A stretch of 64,000 bases of DNA from Chitinispirillaceae bacterium (GTDB lineage Bacteria > Fibrobacterota > Chitinivibrionia > Chitinivibrionales > Chitinispirillaceae): assembly GCA_016932075.1 (NCBI GenBank), contig JAFGDP010000012.1:6893-70892 (forward strand), read 5' to 3'. A program made the translations under genes and the position numbers. Position 1 is the stretch's first letter. Each line of letters opens with the position of its first letter. The notes below the pieces were generated by a model, which saw only the letters and a list, made by a program, of their open reading frames with translations, ran no database searches and was not told the DNA's origin. Positions 25,243-33,373 of this stretch are shown in pieces.

Positions 25243-28200
25243 ATGAACGTCCGGATAACAGGGCAGCTTCTCACTTGTGCGCTGGCCATAGCGCTCATCA
25301 CCGCCTGCATCGACCGCAGCCTCGACGTGACCGATCCCGACTACCCTCCTGACGGCTATTCGATTACCCCGCAATGGTCGGCCGTCGATACCGGCAACCT
25401 TCGAATAATCGCCCTGTACCGCATCCCTTTTTCACTGGGTAAAGAATCCTTCAAAACCCTGACCGCACGGTTCTCCCGTCCGGACCTTCTGGACACCGCG
25501 CTGTTCAGCAAAGAATTCATGGACAACCGGCTGGCCCTGTATTTTTTAGCTCCCGGTTCCTGCACGTTAACCCTTGACGGGCTGCATCCCAATAACCGCC
25601 ATACCACGGTCACCACGGTTCTTACCGCGGAAAATCCGTACCGGATCTCTGGCGATACCCTGTTGGGTGTCACGGAAACGGGGCGCTACTGCCTTTTGCC
25701 ACGGCCTGAATTCGATTCCACAAACCTTGACCTGCGCACGGGATGGCGGCTCGATACCGGATCAATCACTCCTCTCGAACCCGGCGACACCTTCACCTTC
25801 GCCGCTGTCCGGCCCGGCAGCATGACACTCAGCGCGCTGCTCATTGATTCGGTATACGGCCATACCGTGGCGGTGGATTCGCTGCCCCTCTTGTTTCCCG
25901 GCTATCGTCCCTCGTTCGACTCGGTGCAGGTCGTCACGGACACGATCGTCCCGGGTGATCGGCCCCGTGTGCGCATTTTTGTGAATGACCGCGACAGCGG
26001 CTCCCTCAGCGCGCTGATGGTATCGGAGATTCCGCGTATCTGGAACGATACCTTTGACCTGACCGGCCCGCTCATGTATTCGTCGATCCTGACTAAAAAA
26101 GTACCGGTGCGGGACACGGGATGCATTCGTTTCTCCGTGAGCGTTACCGATCCGGCCGGATTGGCATCACCGATAAAAAGCGGTTCGTTCACGGTAAAGG
26201 CCGATCCGCCGCTGGTCAGGTTTGTTCCGGACACGACCGAAATCGCGCTCCTGGCCGATATGGTGCAGACGCTCCTCGTCACCGCAACCGCGGACACCTT
26301 CGTGTGGAACATCGACGGCGAAGACACGGTGACGACCTCGCCGCTGCTGCAAAGGATTTTTATCACCGGATCGAAAAAAACCGCGAATGTCAGCGTGTAC
26401 GGCATCGACCGCTACGGGTACCGGGGCCCGATGGCGAGCGTGCGGATCGTTGAGGAGACCAGCCCGTACGATCTCCGTTTCACCCACGTGCCCGGCGACT
26501 CGGCCTACCGTGATAGCGCGAACTGGACCGTAGTGACGTCGCGCACCGACCGCGTGCACGATAACCACGCCGTGTTCTGCTGGAACATCATCCGGCTCGG
26601 CAGCGGCGATACCATCGGCCGTTTCGAAACGGCACCCCAAGGGGATTCCGGCTCGACGTTCCGCATCGCAATGCTCTCGGATTCCGGCGTGAACCTTGAC
26701 AGCATCGACCTGAAGGTATGCGTGGTACTCAGGGACACGCTCGGGCCTGACCACTCCTCGCCGCTGCGCATCGACAGCAGCAGGATCAGGCTGTTTAGAC
26801 CGGTCATCACGGTCGGGAAGATAGTGCCCCGCGGCGACTCCGTTGCCGTCGGACAGGAGATGACGGTACGGTTCATTGCGCAGGACGTTAACCGAAACGG
26901 ACACATCGATTCCGTATTCTGGAAACAATCGGGGATCGCCACGGTATACGCGCTTCCTGCCGACGCCGACTCGATGGCGATGCGCCATGCGTCACCCGGT
27001 CCGGTGACGATTCTTCTCTGGACAAGGGACAATGACGGCGAAATCTCCGACACAGCCCGAATTCAACTCCACGTGGTCAAAAACCGCCCGAGAATCACGA
27101 GCCTGATAATGAGCAGGCCGGTGGTCTATGCTCTCGAACGGTGTACCCTTTCGGTCACCATTGAAACCGGTATTCTGCGTTCACCGGTGCAAAAGACCGT
27201 GTGGCGCTGCTCGGACGACTCGGCAGCTGATACGGTGGTACACGGCCTGGTGTTGTCGCTTTCTTTTTCATCACCCGGTAAAAAAACAGTCTCGGTGACC
27301 GCGATCGACGCGCAGGGCGACACGTCTCATATCTTTACCGATACGATAACGATCGTTTCCGGCAGGCCGACCGTCATCGTTGCCGACGCTCCCGACTCAA
27401 TCAGCACCGGGATGCCGGCAACGATCATCTTCGCGCTCTCCGACCTGAAAAGCCTTATCGACACGGTATACTGGCAGGACGACGAAGCACGTGCGATTCA
27501 CACGATCGCGATCCCCTGCCTTGATTCCAGCGTGACCTGTACGTGGCAACAACCGGGAACCAGAACAATTTTGTTGTGGGCGCGTGACCGGATCGGCGAC
27601 ATGTCCGATACCGTATCTGCGGCGATCGTTGTCGTGCAAAACCGGCCCAGGATCACGGGCTTTCACCGGCCGCAGGGCACGGTCTATTCCCATCTGCCCT
27701 GTACCGTTGCGGTCAGCGCGCAGCCTGGGTTCTCGCAATGCAGGATCACTGCCTGGTGCTGGGACGTACCTAACGATGTCTCGATCAACGATACCATAAC
27801 CGGTGACTCTTCTCTTTCAACCGTGTTTGATAGTCCGGGGAAAAAGCGGTTTTCCGTGATCGTCATAGACTCACTCGGCGATTCGAGCGCGGCCTTTACC
27901 GATTCTATAGTTGTTGATCCCGGCCTGCCGCGGGTGACGGCGGTTTCCTTTGACACCACCGGACAGGGCGTCTTTGTAAACGACCAGATCCACTTTACCG
28001 TGAGCGCAACTGATCCGAACGGATCGGTGAACCAGTACCGGGTGGTGCTGAAAAAACAGGGAACGGACGACAGCCTCCTGACCCAGGGCAGCTCGAGCCG
28101 GCTCCCGTGCATACTGCCGGTTGGAAACGACGGAGTCTACTCGGTCATTGCGTATGCCATGGACGACGATTCGCTCTGGTCCGCGGCATTTGTGCACCCG

Positions 28201-29340
28201 CGGCATCTCATGGTCAGGGCGGGATGGCCGTTTATCACGGCGAACCATCCCGAAGAATCGTGGATGTACGACCTTGTTACCCTGTACGTACAGGTCGTTG
28301 ATACGAACGGGATGATACACGCACTGGCATGCGAATGGGACGATGGTTCAGCCGATACGATACGGTATGCTTCCCCGCAGCAGGATGTTCGTGACACGCT
28401 TTCTCACCGGTACGTCAGTCACGGCACCCGGCAGGTGCGACTCACCGCAACCGACGATGACGGCCTGGCTTCGGTCCGCACCCTTACGATCACGGTCAAT
28501 AAGGGCGCTCCGAGCGTCAGCGCCGCTGCGGACACGTTTGTATGGTATGACAATAAGGGCGGGTTCAGGGGGGATACCATCAATTTCCACGCAACCGCCG
28601 AAGACTCCAACGGCACCATCAGCCGGTATGTATGGATCCTCAGCGGCGCGCTTGACACCAGCGCCTCGGACACCGTGATAACCGCTGCGGACAGCCTCCT
28701 TATCGGCGCGGCAAACAGCGCGTTCTGGGCGGACCACGGACGCCTCAGACCTGATACGACGTACAAAGGCGCAGTGTTTGTTATTGACGATGACGGCCTG
28801 AAGTCCCTGCCTGATACGTTCTGCTATTACGTTGATGCGCCAAGATCCTTTTCGGTAGCCGCACAGGCAAGGGAGGGGCATTCAGGAGACAGAACCATCT
28901 ATGAACTGATTAATGCCAACGGCACCTCCTCGAATGACTCCCTGTTCATAACGATTCAGGACATCGCGCCCGGCGACACCAATTTTCTTTCCGTCAAAAT
29001 CGACCTGGTGGTGGATTCCATTACCGATTTTGTGAATCCGGCGACCCCCTATGACGATTCTATTTCTGTTTCCAGCACACCGGGATTTTCGCTTCTGAAG
29101 CGTTTTACCCCGAAACAGTCGAATCCGGGATTTTTTTGCGACACCTTGAGCAACAGGTGGCTGCTCATGTACCGGCCGCCTTCGTCCGATTTCAGTCCCT
29201 ACAAGCAGCAGATACAGATACCCCAGCCATGGCTCTTTTTCCATGTACGGGTTTCTCTGCAGACGCGAACCGACGCGATCCAGACCGCCTCATCCCCCGT
29301 GCAATTGCGAATGAACAGTACGCTGCTGTTTGTGCCCTGA
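25243..29340 (+). CDS. Giant Ig/PKD-like repeat lipoprotein
   Basis: Protein of 1365 residues. The N-terminus (LLTCALAIALITAC) carries a lipobox with Cys22, so it is probably anchored to a membrane. Nearly the whole chain is a string of Ig-like/PKD-like beta modules of about 85-100 residues, rich in Asp, Thr and Ser. Recurrent blocks are IDSVFWK/IDTVYWQ, PGPVTILLWTRD/PGTRTILLWARD, GEISDTA/GDMSDTV, VVKNRPRIT/VVQNRPRIT, SPGKKTVSVTAID/SPGKKRFSVIVID. Residues about 530-705 and 706-892 form two copies of a two-module unit, a clear internal duplication. There is no catalytic motif. Such proteins usually act as adhesins or scaffolds. It is the second gene of a two-gene operon with the beta-helix-like protein. 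Confidence 0.8.
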   Translation: MNVRITGQLLTCALAIALITACIDRSLDVTDPDYPPDGYSITPQWSAVDTGNLRIIALYRIPFSLGKESFKTLTARFSRPDLLDTALFSKEFMDNRLALYFLAPGSCTLTLDGLHPNNRHTTVTTVLTAENPYRISGDTLLGVTETGRYCLLPRPEFDSTNLDLRTGWRLDTGSITPLEPGDTFTFAAVRPGSMTLSALLIDSVYGHTVAVDSLPLLFPGYRPSFDSVQVVTDTIVPGDRPRVRIFVNDRDSGSLSALMVSEIPRIWNDTFDLTGPLMYSSILTKKVPVRDTGCIRFSVSVTDPAGLASPIKSGSFTVKADPPLVRFVPDTTEIALLADMVQTLLVTATADTFVWNIDGEDTVTTSPLLQRIFITGSKKTANVSVYGIDRYGYRGPMASVRIVEETSPYDLRFTHVPGDSAYRDSANWTVVTSRTDRVHDNHAVFCWNIIRLGSGDTIGRFETAPQGDSGSTFRIAMLSDSGVNLDSIDLKVCVVLRDTLGPDHSSPLRIDSSRIRLFRPVITVGKIVPRGDSVAVGQEMTVRFIAQDVNRNGHIDSVFWKQSGIATVYALPADADSMAMRHASPGPVTILLWTRDNDGEISDTARIQLHVVKNRPRITSLIMSRPVVYALERCTLSVTIETGILRSPVQKTVWRCSDDSAADTVVHGLVLSLSFSSPGKKTVSVTAIDAQGDTSHIFTDTITIVSGRPTVIVADAPDSISTGMPATIIFALSDLKSLIDTVYWQDDEARAIHTIAIPCLDSSVTCTWQQPGTRTILLWARDRIGDMSDTVSAAIVVVQNRPRITGFHRPQGTVYSHLPCTVAVSAQPGFSQCRITAWCWDVPNDVSINDTITGDSSLSTVFDSPGKKRFSVIVIDSLGDSSAAFTDSIVVDPGLPRVTAVSFDTTGQGVFVNDQIHFTVSATDPNGSVNQYRVVLKKQGTDDSLLTQGSSSRLPCILPVGNDGVYSVIAYAMDDDSLWSAAFVHPRHLMVRAGWPFITANHPEESWMYDLVTLYVQVVDTNGMIHALACEWDDGSADTIRYASPQQDVRDTLSHRYVSHGTRQVRLTATDDDGLASVRTLTITVNKGAPSVSAAADTFVWYDNKGGFRGDTINFHATAEDSNGTISRYVWILSGALDTSASDTVITAADSLLIGAANSAFWADHGRLRPDTTYKGAVFVIDDDGLKSLPDTFCYYVDAPRSFSVAAQAREGHSGDRTIYELINANGTSSNDSLFITIQDIAPGDTNFLSVKIDLVVDSITDFVNPATPYDDSISVSSTPGFSLLKRFTPKQSNPGFFCDTLSNRWLLMYRPPSSDFSPYKQQIQIPQPWLFFHVRVSLQTRTDAIQTASSPVQLRMNSTLLFVP

Positions 29341-29352
29341 CATGCCTTGCAG

Positions 29353-29383
29353 AAAAAAAACGGGAAGTCACGGCGCCGTTTCC
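29353..29383 (-). terminator. Probable terminator for the small receiver gene
   Basis: On the minus strand a short stem AAACGG/CCGTTT (29358-29363 with 29376-29381) is followed by a run of T residues. The stem is only 6 bp, so the call is moderate. It lies in the convergent gap. Confidence 0.45.
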
Positions 29384-29437
29384 ATGTTCGATATTCAGAT
29401 TCCGGCCGTAACATCCCGCTATACAAGGCAAAAACGC

Positions 29438-29797
29438 TTATCCTAAATGCTCAAGTATCTTGTCACGCACTTCGCTGAAACTGTACGGGATGCGAACCAC
29501 ATCATGTATCCCGTCAAAGTGAAAAAGCTCTTTTTCCAGCTCACCCTTCCAGCTCGTGGTGATGAAAAACTTTATGTCTCTCCCGTTGTGTTCGCTTACC
29601 CAGCGTGCGATTCCCCTCCCGCTCATTGATCGCAGGCACAGGGAGGCAAAAACCGCATCAAAATGCGCCTGTTTTATCTTTTCAATACCAACCTCAGCGG
29701 ATTCTGCTGTTACAACGTCACACCCCAGCCGTAAAAGACATTTCCCCAAGCTGTCTCTCAACTCTTGATTGTCATCAATAACAAGGATATTAAACAT
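29438..29797 (-). CDS. Stand-alone receiver domain lacking the phospho-acceptor Asp
   Basis: Single receiver-fold protein of 119 residues. It opens with ILVIDDNQELRDSLG, keeping the acidic pair Asp8-Asp9, and the fold is complete to the last helix. The strand that should end in the phosphorylated Asp reads DAVFASL, giving Ser52 in its place. The conserved Lys before Pro in beta-5 is replaced (VRIPYS gives Ile103). The switch Thr80/Thr81 remains. It therefore cannot be phosphorylated in the usual way and is best called a pseudo-receiver. No output domain or kinase is fused. It sits convergent with the giant lipoprotein and upstream of a gene with an intact receiver and HATPase domain. Confidence 0.85.
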   Translation of the reverse strand: MFNILVIDDNQELRDSLGKCLLRLGCDVVTAESAEVGIEKIKQAHFDAVFASLCLRSMSGRGIARWVSEHNGRDIKFFITTSWKGELEKELFHFDGIHDVVRIPYSFSEVRDKILEHLG

Positions 29798-30025
29798 AAT
29801 ACGCTTTATTATTAATAGCTATAACCGTGCCAAATTCCAAAAACTTATACTATTTTTAGCATTTCAGTTAATTAAGAAAACCCGCCTCTTAAGTCATGAA
29901 TTGTTTACGGTATGGTAATTTATCGACATCGCAGTAATTTTTACCGAATACAGGCAAAACAACATTTTTGTAGCAGTATTTTAAATTAGAGATGAGTTAA
30001 TGATTCAGGAGTGGTTCAGGGATTG

Positions 30026-31036
30026 TTATAGTTCATGTATTTGAAGCGGTTTGTGATGGTTCAGATGATCCCTGTTAAAATACTGGATCACAATGCACTC
30101 TGTCCGTTTTCCCGGATCAATGTTGATGATGAAACGGTCGATTAGGCGCCGAACCATATAGAGCCCTCTCCCATGCTCTTCATTTTCCCGGCCAGTAATA
30201 TCGCTCTGGTCCAACCACCGCAATGCGTCAACCTTTTTCAGATTCCCCTTGGGGTCCTCAACCGACACCCCTATTTTTTCAGCATCGGAAGCCCATGTCA
30301 CTTTTATCATCTGTCTGGGTGCGATGGTGATATCCGCACGCCAGTACTCCCGCGGTATTCCCGTGAGCTGCAGCACGCCGTGAAACACGGCGTTTGATAT
30401 CAGCTCATCGATCGCCATCTGAAGGAACAATTCATCGCATCCCTTGCACTCTTTTAAAATCAATGAACAGACCTCTTGGCACCGGGCATAGCTGTCAACC
30501 TCGAGCCGGTGCATCTGACCCTGGAAGAAATAGCGCTCGAGTCCGAAAATATCGCCGGTAAGGATCGACTTGACATAAGAATCAACCTCCTTGAGGCTGA
30601 AATCGGGTCCCTTTACCAGGATATTGCCGATATTATGCTTGCGGATGAGCGTCAGATACTCGTCGATGTTGTACCCGGTCATGAGAACAAGCTTTATCCG
30701 CGGATACTGTTCCTTGACCACCCGCAGAAGCTCAATTCCGTCCATGACCGGCATGCGGATGTCGGAAATCACAATATCCGGCTCCTGCTCCGCGATACGG
30801 GTCAATGCTTCCACGCCGTTGTATGCGCAACGTGTTATGTAATTTCTACTGCTGAAAAAAGCCTCCAGGAGCTGGCAGATGACCTGCTCGTCATCAACGA
30901 CGAGGACGGAATACGGTCTGACGCGTTTTGTCCGGCGGGAAGGGGTGGAATGTTTGGAAACTGGCCGATGGCCGGAGGCTTGGTCGTCAAAGACCCTCCG
31001 ACCGTTCCGTTCCAGTTGCAGAGCATGCGCGCCCAC
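30026..31036 (-). CDS. Receiver fused to RsbW-like HATPase domain
   Basis: Regulator of about 336 residues. After a basic lead (about 45 residues) comes an intact receiver: VLVVDDEQ, the phospho-acceptor in IVISDIRMPVMDG, the switch in MTGYN and the Lys of ILVKGPDFS. The C-terminal part (about 200-320) is a GHKL/RsbW-type ATPase: MAIDELISNAVFHG as N box, a weak G1 (SVEDPKGNL) and HGRGLYMVRRLIDRF as G2. Such proteins phosphorylate or bind STAS partners in partner-switching. I chose the GTG at 31036 because AAGGAG lies 6 nt upstream. The frame extends further but without an ATG near a ribosome site. A divergent gene encodes a membrane protein with a STAS-like end. Confidence 0.8.
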   Translation of the reverse strand: MGAHALQLERNGRRVFDDQASGHRPVSKHSTPSRRTKRVRPYSVLVVDDEQVICQLLEAFFSSRNYITRCAYNGVEALTRIAEQEPDIVISDIRMPVMDGIELLRVVKEQYPRIKLVLMTGYNIDEYLTLIRKHNIGNILVKGPDFSLKEVDSYVKSILTGDIFGLERYFFQGQMHRLEVDSYARCQEVCSLILKECKGCDELFLQMAIDELISNAVFHGVLQLTGIPREYWRADITIAPRQMIKVTWASDAEKIGVSVEDPKGNLKKVDALRWLDQSDITGRENEEHGRGLYMVRRLIDRFIINIDPGKRTECIVIQYFNRDHLNHHKPLQIHEL

Positions 31037-31070
31037 AGGGTACTCCTTGTCTCGTGACCAATGCCCTAGT

Positions 31071-31100
31071 ATAATATCTATTTGAACATGCTTGAGGCAA
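31071..31100 (-). promoter_or_regulatory. Sigma-70-like promoter for the receiver-HATPase gene
   Basis: Minus strand: -35 TTGCCT (31095-31100), 18-bp spacer, -10 TATTAT (31071-31076), 35 nt upstream of the GTG start. This fits the chosen start and leaves a short leader with the AAGGAG site. Confidence 0.55.
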
Positions 31101-31233
31101 GTGCCATTTTGGAAATTTTCACGGTAGCGTGGACGGTCCGGACACCATATTATCACCTTCTTTCTCTTGCAGAAAACCTGCCGGGAACGTACTATATGCA
31201 GTGACGGCGCCGCTGTTTACGCGCTGCCGCGTC

Positions 31234-32055
31234 ATGGTCATTTATTCCGGAGCAGATCAAAACGTGTCCATCGTTACCCTCTTTGTCGCAATACTGGGCG
31301 TGCTGTTCATTTCCATCGTGATTACTGTCATCAACTGGATTTTTCAATCGCGTCTCTCCGCCCGTATCACCCTGCTTGAAAAAGAGCTTGAGAAAAAAAC
31401 CCTTGAATTCGATACGCTGAGAAAGGAGCGGGGCGGGCAGCCGGCCCAATCCGAGCCCCGGCCGTTCATCGATGTACCTGCGCAGGCTGATATGCCGCTT
31501 GAACAAGAAAGCATCGATGACGGCTCTATAAAAATATTCCGTAACGTGCGCGGGACGTTCGCCCCGGCAATCGAAGAGTCGGTCGAAGCAACACACGTCG
31601 ACGATACGGATAGCGGAATCCAGGGATGGCAACATGCCATCGACCGCGACGATACCGGATACGCCTCCTACACCGCAGACCAGAATGCCAGGCAAGACAG
31701 CACCTGTGGAATGCAGGACCAGACCGCTCCTTCCCTGAGGCCTGTTACACCCGGGCACGCACAAGCAGCCCGGGAATCTTTCGTTGCCATCCCTCTGCTC
31801 GCAGCGTCCGGACAGGGCGCTGATTTCAATCTTCTCTACCAACAATTGTGCGAAATCCTGAATGCACCCCTTAAGCAAAATCTTGCCTTTGACTGCGGTG
31901 GAATACAATTTTTAAGCGGTCCTGAACTTGAATACCTGGAAAAAATCCACCAATCGCTTGCCGCGCAGAACCGGCCCCTTGCGCTCATTAATTGCTCAAG
32001 CAGCCTGGCAGCACTGTTGCGGCAGCGCCCAAATCTTGCATCGCTTGTCAGGTAA
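31234..32055 (+). CDS. Membrane protein with C-terminal STAS-like domain
   Basis: Protein of 273 residues. One N-terminal helix (VTLFVAILGVLFISIVITVI) is followed by a coiled coil (ARITLLEKELEKKTLEFDTL), a long low-complexity acidic linker (about 65-185) and a C-terminal domain of about 85 residues. That domain reads FDCGGIQFLSGPELEYLEKI and then RPLALINCSSSLAALLRQRP, the STAS pattern of anti-sigma-factor antagonists. At the place where RsbV/SpoIIAA carry D-S-S-G, this protein has S-G-P-E, so the regulatory phospho-serine seems absent. The start is uncertain: the ATG at 31234 has no clear ribosome site. tsaD begins 5 bp after its stop. The divergent gene encodes an RsbW-like ATPase, a likely partner. 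Confidence 0.65.
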   Translation: MVIYSGADQNVSIVTLFVAILGVLFISIVITVINWIFQSRLSARITLLEKELEKKTLEFDTLRKERGGQPAQSEPRPFIDVPAQADMPLEQESIDDGSIKIFRNVRGTFAPAIEESVEATHVDDTDSGIQGWQHAIDRDDTGYASYTADQNARQDSTCGMQDQTAPSLRPVTPGHAQAARESFVAIPLLAASGQGADFNLLYQQLCEILNAPLKQNLAFDCGGIQFLSGPELEYLEKIHQSLAAQNRPLALINCSSSLAALLRQRPNLASLVR

Positions 32056-32060
32056 CCGCA

Positions 32061-33044
32061 ATGGTGACGCTGGGGATTGAAACGTCGTGCGACGAGACCG
32101 GGATCGCACTGCTCGATCACGACCGGATTATCGCAAATGCCGTGTATTCACAGTACGAGCATACCCGCTTCGGCGGCGTCGTGCCTGAAATTGCCTCTCG
32201 CGCCCACCTTGAAAAGATCGAAACCCTTGTAACAACGGCGCTGAACAATTCTGCGGTTGCGATAAAAGACATCGACGCCATCGCGGTAACGGACAGTCCC
32301 GGCCTTGCAGGGGCGCTTCTCATCGGCATCAGCTTTGCCCTAGGCCTGCATATGCGCAACCGCATACCAGTAACAGGCGTCAACCATCTCGAAGGTCATA
32401 TCTGTTCAATCCTCCTGTCACACCCGGGCATTGCCATGCCGTTTCTCGCCCTTGTTGTCTCAGGCGGCCATACCGCCATCTACCGAGTGGATGCGATCGG
32501 CAGCTACATCTGCCTTGGGCAGACCGTTGACGATGCTGCAGGAGAAGCGTTCGACAAGGTCGGAAAGATGATCGGCTTTCCCTATCCTGCCGGGAGAGCA
32601 ATTGAAGCCGAAGCCCAAAAAGCGCACGATGGCGACCCGATTCCTTTCCCTATCGCCCGCTTTGACGGGGAAAGCCTTGACTTCAGCTTTTCAGGACTCA
32701 AAACCGCCGTCAAATACCATATCGCCCGAAAAGGCGAATCATACGCGCAAGCCATGCGGCCGCGGATCTGCAGGGATTTCCAGGAGGCGGTTGTGACCTC
32801 GCTCGTGCAGAACTGCTGTGAAGCTTCGCGCCGGACCGGCATACAAAGAGTCGCGCTCGTCGGCGGCGTGGCATGCAACAATAGACTTCGCGAGGAGATG
32901 AAGAACCGTCTCGGCGATGGCGTTTGTTTTCCGGACCCTGCGCTCTGCGCCGACAACGGCGCCATGATCGCCTGCGCAGGCGCGAAAAGGTTTGAGCTCA
33001 ATCTGACCCGGTTTCCGCATATGCAACCGGGCGGATCACTTTGA
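32061..33044 (+). CDS. tsaD: tRNA N6-adenosine threonylcarbamoyltransferase TsaD
   Basis: Catalytic subunit of t6A37 synthesis on ANN-decoding tRNAs, acting with TsaB and TsaE. It is 327 residues, normal for the family. The N-terminus LGIETSCDETGIALLD is diagnostic. The metal ligands are the two His in NHLEGH. Further ASKHA-fold motifs are LVVSGGHTAIY, GQTVDDAAGEAFDKVGKMIG, DFSFSGLKTAV, ALVGGVACNNRLRE and CADNGAMIA. The ATG at 32061 follows the STAS-like gene by 5 bp, so they share a transcript. TsaE is encoded at 57.0-57.4 kb in this same window. TsaB and TsaC are not present. Confidence 0.97.
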   Translation: MVTLGIETSCDETGIALLDHDRIIANAVYSQYEHTRFGGVVPEIASRAHLEKIETLVTTALNNSAVAIKDIDAIAVTDSPGLAGALLIGISFALGLHMRNRIPVTGVNHLEGHICSILLSHPGIAMPFLALVVSGGHTAIYRVDAIGSYICLGQTVDDAAGEAFDKVGKMIGFPYPAGRAIEAEAQKAHDGDPIPFPIARFDGESLDFSFSGLKTAVKYHIARKGESYAQAMRPRICRDFQEAVVTSLVQNCCEASRRTGIQRVALVGGVACNNRLREEMKNRLGDGVCFPDPALCADNGAMIACAGAKRFELNLTRFPHMQPGGSL

Positions 33045-33059
33045 TTCCAGGAGAAAGGT

Positions 33060-33218
33060 ATGATTTATCTGCTTCTTGGCTTTGCGCTGCTGGCATGCGC
33101 GTTCCTGTTCATGATCCTGGTCCATTTCCTGTCCATGGAAAAAAACATCAACGAACTCAATGAGCGGATTGAAGTCCATGTGAAAAATTTTTATTCGCGT
33201 GGAGATAGGCTGGCATAG
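33060..33218 (+). CDS. 52-residue single-helix membrane protein
   Basis: Small frame with an excellent ribosome site (AGGAGAAAGG) just before its ATG, 15 bp after tsaD. The product begins with one hydrophobic helix (MIYLLLGFALLACAFLFMIL) and ends in a short amphipathic, charged tail (SMEKNINELNERIEVHVKNF). It looks like a small bitopic membrane protein with a cytoplasmic or periplasmic coiled-coil stub. No family is recognised. The operon position and ribosome site are the main support for its being real. Confidence 0.65.
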   Translation: MIYLLLGFALLACAFLFMILVHFLSMEKNINELNERIEVHVKNFYSRGDRLA

Positions 33219-33292
33219 CAGCATCAGCCCTTGACTCATGATCAAACCTCCTGATTCCCGGCATACATCAAAATAGCGGAATCCCCTTTCCC

Positions 33293-33332
33293 CGCAATAC
33301 AGCGGGCGCATCAGCAGGGGCCGCGTATTGCG
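33293..33332. repeat. Long hairpin in the convergent gap between the tsaD operon and the GH65 gene
   Basis: CGCAATAC-A-GCGG (33293-33305) pairs with CCGC-GTATTGCG (33321-33332): 12 bp with one bulged A. There is no T-run on either side, so it may be a transcript-end stabiliser or a weak terminator for both convergent operons. Confidence 0.5.
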
Positions 33333-33373
33333 AGTGTTAACCGGCAAGACGATTCATGACACCATACGAGCTT

